The translations under genes and the position numbers were made by a program. A model generated the notes under the pieces. It made no database searches and was not told where the DNA came from. It saw nothing but the letters and a program-made list of their open reading frames with translations. DNA of 64,000 nt, taken from the NCBI GenBank assembly GCA_046295175.1, contig JBKBNY010000001.1, positions 1,345,460 to 1,409,459 of the forward strand, in the 5' to 3' direction. Shown piece after piece: positions 61,380 to 64,000 of the stretch; the stretch's first letter is position 1; every line of letters starts with the position of its first letter. Source of the DNA: JALOLV01 sp046295175. Lineage in GTDB: Bacteria > Bacteroidota > Bacteroidia > Cytophagales > Spirosomataceae.

Positions 61380-64000
61380 ATCTTGGACCTGTTTTGCTTC
61401 TTTGAATCGCAACTGGCACACATACTTGCGGCGGACAGTCGCAGAAAGCCTCAATATAAATTGGGCAACAACTACTCGATGTACAAGCATTACCATCGAC
61501 GGTTACGGTGTATTCTCCTGCTTCGGTTGCGAGATAAGTGCTATTTGTTGCACCCGCAATCGGCGAACCATCTTTATACCATTGATACACAGTACCTGCC
61601 GGAGCAGTAAGTTCTACCTTTTCGCTGCGTTCTTTGCAGAGTTTAAGCGGAACACTCACACAAGCTCGGTCATAATCATCCTCGCTTTCGATTTTGTTGC
61701 CCGCCTGCGAGTCCGAATCATTAGCACTCATTGTTTGTACCCATGCTTCATTACAAACCAAACCGCCGTAGAATCCGCCAGAATTAACGATTTTAGCTGT
61801 AATCTCTAACGTTACCGAGTCTCCTTTAGCAAGGGTTATACCCGACCAAAGTTTAGTAGCATTACTGTAAGTACCTTCTGAAGCCGTAGCACTCACAAAT
61901 TGAAGATTGGCCGATAAACTATCTTTGATTGTAGCCGTAACATCAACAAAATTGATGTCTTCTCTCTTCACAACTACTTTGAATGTGATATTATCGCCAA
62001 TATTTCTTTTACAATTGCCGACTGCTATCTTCTTGACACTCAAATCTACCGTTGTTGGTACTACCCCAGCGTCAACCGTTGTAATAGTTCTGGTTGGGTC
62101 ATTCAGCGGTTTTGAAGTATCCAAAGTAATCAAATCTGTGATACCTGTAAGTGGGTCTGGGTCTGAATCGAGAGCATCATTGCCACCAGAATCTTTAGGA
62201 ACAATCGTTGAGCCATTTGGCAAAACAAACTGAACTTTATAACTGCCACTTAGCAAACTATCAAATTTATAAAGGCCGTTTACATCAGTTATCGTCGAAT
62301 CGAGTTTTGTTCCAGTTACCGCATCCAGCAAATACACTTTTATTCCCGAAATTGGCGTATCGCCTGGTGTTTGAGTACCCGAAAAGTCTTTATCATTGAA
62401 TACATAATCGCCAATGCTACCCACCGGTACAAAGCCTGCATCTATTTTGGGATTGTTTCTCAATGTATCACTCGTTGGCTTGCTCGTGTCTATCGCTATC
62501 AGATGGCTCAACCCTTGACTGTTGATGTCTGAATCCTTTGTGTCATCGCCCCCTAAGTTCTGCTTTGATGCTATTGTACCCACTGGGGCTACAAACTGTA
62601 CTCGGTAATTGCCCGTCGTCAAGCTATCAAACAAATAAGCTCCCAAGCCATCCGTCACAGTCGAATCTATCTTCACACCCGATGCATTCAATAAATATAC
62701 CTTCACCCCCGCTATCGCCGGCTCGCCAGCATCTTGTACTCCATCGTTGTCGTTATCCTGCCAAACGTAATCGCCAATGCTGCCGTAGGCTGGCACAATA
62801 CCAGCATCTACACTCGTATTGTTACGATTCGGGTCGTTCAATGGTAACGTCGCATCTATGTTCACTGCATCGGTCGTACCATCTGGATTGATGTTACTAT
62901 CCAAGGCTGGATTTCCTCCCGCCCCTTTCGTAGTTGGTTCGCTGCCCACTGGCACAGCAAACTCTACTTTGTATGAACCCGTCAATAAACTATCGAACAA
63001 GTATTTACCTGTGCCATCTGTAATGGTCGAATCTAACTTCGCTCCAGTCACTCCATCCAATAAGTAAACCTTGATACCTGAGACTGGTGTATCGCCTCCA
63101 TTCTGGATGCCGTCTTTGTTGTTATCGTTGAATACATAATCGCCAATGCTACCCACCGGTACAAAGCCTGCATCTATTTTGGGATTGTTCCGTAATGTAT
63201 CACTCGTTGGCTTGCTCGTGTCTATGGCTATCAGGTGGCTCAACCCTTGACTGTTGATGTCTGAATCCTTCGTGTCATCGCCACCTAAGTTCTGCTTTGA
63301 TGCTATTGTACCCGATGGGGCTACAAACTGTACTCGGTAATTGCCCGTCGTCAAGCTATCGAATAAGTAAGCTCCTAAGCCATCCGTCACAGTCGAATCT
63401 ATCTTCACACCCGATGCATTCAATAAATATACCTTCACCCCCGCTATCGCCGGCTCGCCCACATCCTGTACTCCATCGTTGTCGTTATCCTGCCAAACGT
63501 AATCGCCAATGCTGCCGTAGGCTGGCACAATACCAGCATCTACACTCGTATTGTTACGATTCGGGTCATTCAATGGTAAACTCGTGTCTATGTTCACTGC
63601 ATCGGTCGTCCCATCCGGATTGATGTTACTATCCAAGGCTGGATTACCTCCTGCCCCTTTCGTAGTTGGTTCGCTGCCCACTGGCACAGCAAACTCTACT
63701 TTGTATGAACCCGTCAATAAACTATCAAACAAGTATTTACCCGTGCCATCTGTAATGGTCGAATCTAATTTCGCTCCAGTCACTCCGTCTAATAGGTAAA
63801 CCTTGATGCCTGAGACTGGTGTATCGCCTCCATTCTGGATGCCGTCTTTGTTGTTGTCGTTGAATACATAATCGCCAATGCTACCCACTGGTACAAAGCC
63901 TGCATCTATTTTGGGATTGTTCCGTAATGTATCACTCGTTGGCTTGCTCGTGTCTATGGCTATCAGGTGGCTCAACCCTTGACTGTTGATGTCTGAATCC
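61378..64000 (-). CDS. giant SdrD/Cna-B repeat surface protein, 3' part
   Basis: At least 870 residues; the frame runs off the window, so the signal peptide and N-terminus are missing. It is built from tandem SdrD-type B domains of about 120 residues, each starting GSIGDYVF/W-NDxxxDGIQ and ending in TVDAGVVP or KIDAGFVP. Two subtypes alternate, so the DNA repeat unit is 732 bp. After the last, more divergent B domain comes a DUF11-like domain (TVDLSVKKIAVGNCKRNIGD), an Ig-like module (GTVYQWYKDGSPIAGATN) and a Cys-rich tail (CDCPPQVCVPVAIQRSKTG). No usual type-A T9SS domain. Likely a cell-surface adhesin or sheath protein. Confidence 0.85.
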   Translation of the reverse strand, partial: DSDINSQGLSHLIAIDTSKPTSDTLRNNPKIDAGFVPVGSIGDYVFNDNNKDGIQNGGDTPVSGIKVYLLDGVTGAKLDSTITDGTGKYLFDSLLTGSYKVEFAVPVGSEPTTKGAGGNPALDSNINPDGTTDAVNIDTSLPLNDPNRNNTSVDAGIVPAYGSIGDYVWQDNDNDGVQDVGEPAIAGVKVYLLNASGVKIDSTVTDGLGAYLFDSLTTGNYRVQFVAPSGTIASKQNLGGDDTKDSDINSQGLSHLIAIDTSKPTSDTLRNNPKIDAGFVPVGSIGDYVFNDNNKDGIQNGGDTPVSGIKVYLLDGVTGAKLDSTITDGTGKYLFDSLLTGSYKVEFAVPVGSEPTTKGAGGNPALDSNINPDGTTDAVNIDATLPLNDPNRNNTSVDAGIVPAYGSIGDYVWQDNDNDGVQDAGEPAIAGVKVYLLNASGVKIDSTVTDGLGAYLFDSLTTGNYRVQFVAPVGTIASKQNLGGDDTKDSDINSQGLSHLIAIDTSKPTSDTLRNNPKIDAGFVPVGSIGDYVFNDKDFSGTQTPGDTPISGIKVYLLDAVTGTKLDSTITDVNGLYKFDSLLSGSYKVQFVLPNGSTIVPKDSGGNDALDSDPDPLTGITDLITLDTSKPLNDPTRTITTVDAGVVPTTVDLSVKKIAVGNCKRNIGDNITFKVVVKREDINFVDVTATIKDSLSANLQFVSATASEGTYSNATKLWSGITLAKGDSVTLEITAKIVNSGGFYGGLVCNEAWVQTMSANDSDSQAGNKIESEDDYDRACVSVPLKLCKERSEKVELTAPAGTVYQWYKDGSPIAGATNSTYLATEAGEYTVTVDGNACTSSSCCPIYIEAFCDCPPQVCVPVAIQRSKTGPR
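62393..64000. repeat. 732-bp tandem repeat array in the SdrD-like gene
   Basis: Landmark words recur at exact 732-bp offsets: tacataatcgccaatgctac starts at 62401, 63133 and 63865, and cctaagttctgctttgatgc near 62552 recurs near 63284. Two full units (62393-63124 and 63125-63856) and part of a third are in the window. Differences are scattered and mostly silent (for example tccaaggctg/tccaaggctg with gcatctat/ctcgtgtct near the same spot). Each unit encodes 244 residues, two B domains. Confidence 0.9.

Noticed and set aside
62538..63799. Repeated plus-strand frames opposite the SdrD-like gene
   Set aside because: Identical frames recur only because the 732-bp repeats do; they are shadows of the minus-strand coding repeats.
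62393..64000. Repeat array as a CRISPR or satellite
   Set aside because: Units are 732 bp, fully coding, and without spacers.

Overview
The window is a 64 kb piece of a Bacteroidota chromosome, most likely from the order Cytophagales (an Emticicia/Arcicella/Spirosoma-like bacterium). The grounds are moderate-to-low G+C, large secreted proteins ending in type IX secretion (T9SS) type-A sorting domains, an ExbB-ExbD-ExbD-TonB operon followed by a PstS-like lipoprotein and a TPR protein, a short Bacteroidota-type NuoG, and several promoters of the Bacteroidota form TTG-N18-22-TAnnTTTG. The species placement is inference. No rRNA, tRNA, CRISPR array, transposase or phage gene was seen.

Layout. 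1-1.5 kb: the end of ispF and a secreted amidohydrolase. 1.5-4 kb (minus): an M1 aminopeptidase translationally coupled to a DUF6934-like gene, a 43-residue mini-gene and an 89-residue gene. 4.2-11.9 kb: an MFS transporter, a tandem ABC ATPase (minus), a MalY/PatB-type aminotransferase, a membrane-anchored serine hydrolase and a gamma-glutamyltransferase. 11.9-16.9 kb (minus): ECF sigma factor, anti-sigma-like protein, Spy/CpxP-like protein, then an YHYH lipoprotein, MORN-repeat lipoprotein, di-heme cytochrome c peroxidase and SCO1-like protein; an envelope/redox/copper theme. 17-23.2 kb (minus): an orphan secreted protein flanked by two identical terminators, then the translation operon rimP-nusA-infB. 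23.5-34.7 kb (plus): an EEP-family hydrolase, M28 peptidase, the TonB energising operon, PstS-like and TPR proteins, adk and obgE. 34.9-48.8 kb: two paralogous T9SS-exported esterases with Ig-like repeats, flanking a 1675-residue multidomain protein and two polytopic membrane proteins. 49-57.8 kb: respiratory complex I genes nuoA-J with a DUF29 gene embedded between nuoD and nuoE; nuoK-N do not follow. 57.9-64 kb: gamma-carbonic anhydrase, sulfatase, an ethanolamine-permease-like transporter and the 3' part of a giant SdrD-repeat adhesin with 732-bp tandem repeats.

No complete, clearly new system is proven here. The most promising unexplained items are the coupled DUF6934/43-aa/89-aa cassette, the DUF29 gene overlapping nuoE, a palindromic dispersed repeat inserted in frame into an ABC ATPase linker, a single gene between 39-nt direct-repeat terminators, and a terminator-like hairpin just upstream of rimP. 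Many intergenic gaps hold dispersed palindromes or AT-rich micro-repeats, including every early gap in the nuo operon.
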